NCBI GenBank assembly: GCA_003244035.1
Contig: QHBV01000268.1
Location: 1-7,633 of the forward strand
Length of the DNA: 7,633 nucleotides
Reading direction: 5' to 3'
Source: Solirubrobacterales bacterium
GTDB lineage: Bacteria > Actinomycetota > Thermoleophilia > Solirubrobacterales > Solirubrobacteraceae
Made by a program: the position numbers and the translations under genes. This document shows positions 5,659 to 7,633 of the stretch, piece by piece. The notes beneath the pieces are model-generated. The model saw nothing but the letters and a program-made list of their open reading frames with translations, had not been told where the DNA came from and ran no database searches. Positions within the stretch are counted from its first letter, which is position 1, and each line of letters starts with the position of its first letter.

Positions 5659-6138
5659 ATGCCCAAGGACGTCATCCTCACAGCCGAAGGGCTGGCCAAC
5701 CTCAAGGCCGAGTTCGACGAGCTCTCGACGCTGCGCCGGCGCGAGGTCGCCGCGCGGATCAAGGAGGCGCGCGAGTTCGGTGACATCTCCGAGAACGCCG
5801 AGTACGACGCCGCGAAGAACGAGCAGGCGATGTTGGAGGCGCGAATCGCCCAGCTCGAGGACAAGCTCCGATCGGCAACGGTGATCGATGCCTCCGACCT
5901 CGGCACGGACGTGGTCCGCGTGGGCTCCGTCGTCCACGTCAAGGAGGACAACGGTAAGTCGACCAAGTACACGATAGTCGGCTCGGCCGAAGCCAAGCCG
6001 GCGGAGATGCGGCTCTCCAACGACTCACCGGTCGGCAGGGCGCTGCTTGGCCGCAAGCGTGGTGAGGAGGTCGTGTTCACCACGCCCAAGGGCAAGCGCA
6101 AGCTCAAGATCACGAAGATCGACGTCGGCGCGAAGTAG
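5659..6138 (+). CDS. greA: Transcription elongation factor GreA
   Basis: The 159-residue protein inserts its coiled coil into the RNA polymerase secondary channel and stimulates cleavage of backtracked RNA. Residues 1-78 form the antiparallel coiled coil; its tip carries EAREFGDISENAEYDAAK (residues 37-54) with the two essential acidic residues, Asp42 and Glu45. Residues 84-157 form the FKBP-like domain, including RVGSVVHV (87-94), RLSNDSPVGRALLG (118-131) and EVVFTTPKGKRKLKI (137-151). Length is the family norm. The frame is open upstream to 5512 but the conserved protein begins at ATG 5659, preceded by AGG at 5646-5648 (about 10 nt spacing). lysS follows after 8 bp, so the two are probably co-transcribed. 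Control may involve the hairpins in the leader. Confidence 0.97.
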   Translation: MPKDVILTAEGLANLKAEFDELSTLRRREVAARIKEAREFGDISENAEYDAAKNEQAMLEARIAQLEDKLRSATVIDASDLGTDVVRVGSVVHVKEDNGKSTKYTIVGSAEAKPAEMRLSNDSPVGRALLGRKRGEEVVFTTPKGKRKLKITKIDVGAK

Positions 6139-6146
6139 TCGCCCGC

Positions 6147-7601
6147 GTGAGCGCCTCGGAGCCGTCCGAGCTGCTCGCCGCGCGGCGGCGCAAGCTCGAG
6201 TCGCTGCGGACGGCCGGCGTAGACCCGTTCCCGCACGAGTTCGACGGCGTCGAGCCGGTCGCGGCCGTGCGCACGGCGCACACGGGTCTCGGGGCGGGCG
6301 AGGAGACGGCGTACTCCCATCGTGTCGCCGGACGCCTGGCGGCGCGCCGCGGCCAGGGGAAGATGGCGTTTCTCGACCTCGTCGATCGCAGCGGCCGGAT
6401 TCAGCTGCAGGCGCGCGCCGACGTGCTCGGACCCGAGGCGATGGAGCAGCTGCTGGCGCTCGACCTCGGCGACCTGATCGGGGTCGAGGGTGTCGCGCTG
6501 TGCACCAGGCGCGGCGAGCTGACGCTGCGGGTGCAGCGGTTCACGCTGCTGGCGAAGTCGCTGCGCCCACCACCTTCGGGGCACTACGGCCTCGCCGACG
6601 TCGAGACGCGCTTTCGCCACCGCGAGCTCGACCTGATCGCCAACCAGGACGCACGCGCCCTGTTCGTGACCCGCGCCAAGGCGATCTCCGCGGTGCGCCG
6701 GTTTCTCGATGCCGAGGGCTTCATCGAGGTCGAGACGCCGATCCTGCAGCCCCTTTACGGCGGCGCCGCGGCGCGCCCGTTCACTACCCACCACAACGCG
6801 CTGGGACGCGACCTGTACCTGCGGATCGCGACCGAGCTGTACCTCAAGCGGCTGATCGTGGGCGGGCTCGAGCGTGTCTACGAGCTCGGTAAGGACTTCC
6901 GCAACGAGGGCCTCTCGCCCAAGCACAACCCCGAATTCACGATGCTGGAGTACTACGAGGCGTATGCCGACTACCTCGATGTCGCGGACCGGTTCGAGCG
7001 GCTGGTCGCGTTCGTCGCCGCCGAGGTCGGCTACGCGGGGCCGGCCGACTTCTCGCCGCCGTGGCGGCGGGAGACGCTGGCCGAGGCGATCCGTGCGCGC
7101 ACGGGCGTCGATATTCGGAGCCTCCGCGAGCGCGACGCGCTCGCGGCCGAGATGCGCTCGCGGGGGCTGAGCGCGTCCGAGGGCGATACGTGGGCGCAGC
7201 TCGTCGACGAGCTGCTCTCCAAGCACGTCGAGCCGACCCTGATCGAGCCGACGCTGGTGCTCGACTACCCGGTCGAGCTGTCCCCGTTCGCCAAGCGGCA
7301 TCGCAGCGAGTCCGGACTGGCTGAGCGGTTCGAGGCGTTCGCCGGCGGGATCGAGCTCGCGAACGCGTTCTCCGAGCTCAACGACCCCGACGAGCAGCGC
7401 CGCAGGTTCGAGCAGGCTCGCGCGCACGCGGCCGCGGGAGATGTGGAGGCCCAGCCCTACGACGAGGCGTTCATCGAAGCCCTGGAGCACGGGATGCCGC
7501 CGACCGGCGGAATCGGAATCGGGATCGACCGGCTCGTGATGGTGCTGACGGGCATGCGCTCGATCCGGGAAGTCGTGCTGTTCCCGGCGATGCGGGAATA
7601 G
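6147..7601 (+). CDS. lysS: Lysyl-tRNA synthetase, class II
   Basis: This 484-residue cytoplasmic enzyme charges tRNA-Lys with lysine using ATP. An N-terminal OB-fold anticodon-binding domain spans about residues 57-135 (SHRVAGRLAARR, GKMAFLDLVDRSGRIQL). The class II catalytic core follows. Motif 1 is around FLDAEGFIEVETPILQP (186-202), motif 2 is FRNEGLSPKHNPEFTMLEYY (251-270), and motif 3 is TGGIGIGIDRLVMVLTG (453-469) with its Arg462. ELYLKRLIVGG (230-240) and GIELANAFSELNDP (401-414) are typical LysRS segments. There is no membrane domain ahead of it, so it is the housekeeping enzyme rather than an LysX/MprF-type fusion. The GTG at 6147 lies 8 bp after greA and has no clear Shine-Dalgarno site, but the residues from Ser2 on look like a normal LysRS N-terminus. 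Confidence 0.97.
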   Translation: MSASEPSELLAARRRKLESLRTAGVDPFPHEFDGVEPVAAVRTAHTGLGAGEETAYSHRVAGRLAARRGQGKMAFLDLVDRSGRIQLQARADVLGPEAMEQLLALDLGDLIGVEGVALCTRRGELTLRVQRFTLLAKSLRPPPSGHYGLADVETRFRHRELDLIANQDARALFVTRAKAISAVRRFLDAEGFIEVETPILQPLYGGAAARPFTTHHNALGRDLYLRIATELYLKRLIVGGLERVYELGKDFRNEGLSPKHNPEFTMLEYYEAYADYLDVADRFERLVAFVAAEVGYAGPADFSPPWRRETLAEAIRARTGVDIRSLRERDALAAEMRSRGLSASEGDTWAQLVDELLSKHVEPTLIEPTLVLDYPVELSPFAKRHRSESGLAERFEAFAGGIELANAFSELNDPDEQRRRFEQARAHAAAGDVEAQPYDEAFIEALEHGMPPTGGIGIGIDRLVMVLTGMRSIREVVLFPAMRE

Positions 7602-7633
7602 CAGGACCTACTGTTAGCGGGAGGGGGTCAGGC

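Noticed and set aside
5424..7490. 688-codon open frame on the minus strand across lysS and greA
   Set aside because: It is the complement of two firmly identified genes. Its translation is Arg/Leu/Glu/Val-rich, then turns Ser/Thr-rich where it crosses greA, with no family motif. High-GC codon bias opens such antisense frames.
7602..7633. Terminator after lysS
   Set aside because: The 32 bases after the stop show no stem and no T-run; any terminator lies beyond the window.

Overview
The window is very GC-rich, densely coded DNA with strong third-position G/C bias, which opens long spurious antisense frames throughout. Gene content and protein style (class II lysyl-tRNA synthetase, GreA, a secreted Ser-N-terminal acylase, short overlaps, GTG starts, few clear Shine-Dalgarno sites) suggest a high-GC actinobacterium, possibly of the Thermoleophilia/Solirubrobacterales type. 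That placement is an impression from protein character, not a database result.

Layout from left to right. (1) Positions 1-707, minus strand: the N-terminal 235 residues of an Amidohydro_2-type metal-dependent hydrolase that runs off the left edge. (2) Positions 733-1734, plus strand: a tRNA-dihydrouridine synthase, starting only 25 bp from the divergent hydrolase start. (3) Positions 1716-4631, plus strand: a large exported penicillin-acylase-family enzyme (Ntn hydrolase) overlapping the end of the Dus gene. It carries a 4 x 15 bp in-frame tandem repeat in its alpha-chain part. (4) A 12-bp perfect inverted repeat at 4669-4699 between convergent genes, probably a shared terminator. (5) Positions 4749-5431, minus strand: a VapBC-type toxin-antitoxin pair (Phd/YefM-like antitoxin, PIN toxin) joined by an ATGA overlap. 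(6) Positions 5432-5658: a divergent regulatory region holding a -10-like TATACT, a GC hairpin, and a small hairpin with a T5 run that looks like an attenuator or leader terminator in front of greA. (7) Positions 5659-6138 greA and 6147-7601 lysS, an 8-bp-spaced plus-strand pair.

Functionally the backbone is translation and transcription housekeeping: tRNA modification (Dus), rescue of backtracked RNA polymerase (GreA) and tRNA-Lys charging (LysS). Dus next to LysS, often with GreA, is a gene neighbourhood known from Firmicutes. Here that order appears split by the acylase gene and the VapBC module. I did not find a clearly new defence or mobile system. The observations most worth following are the greA leader structure, the repeat-bearing acylase coupled to dus, and the interrupted dus-greA-lysS order.
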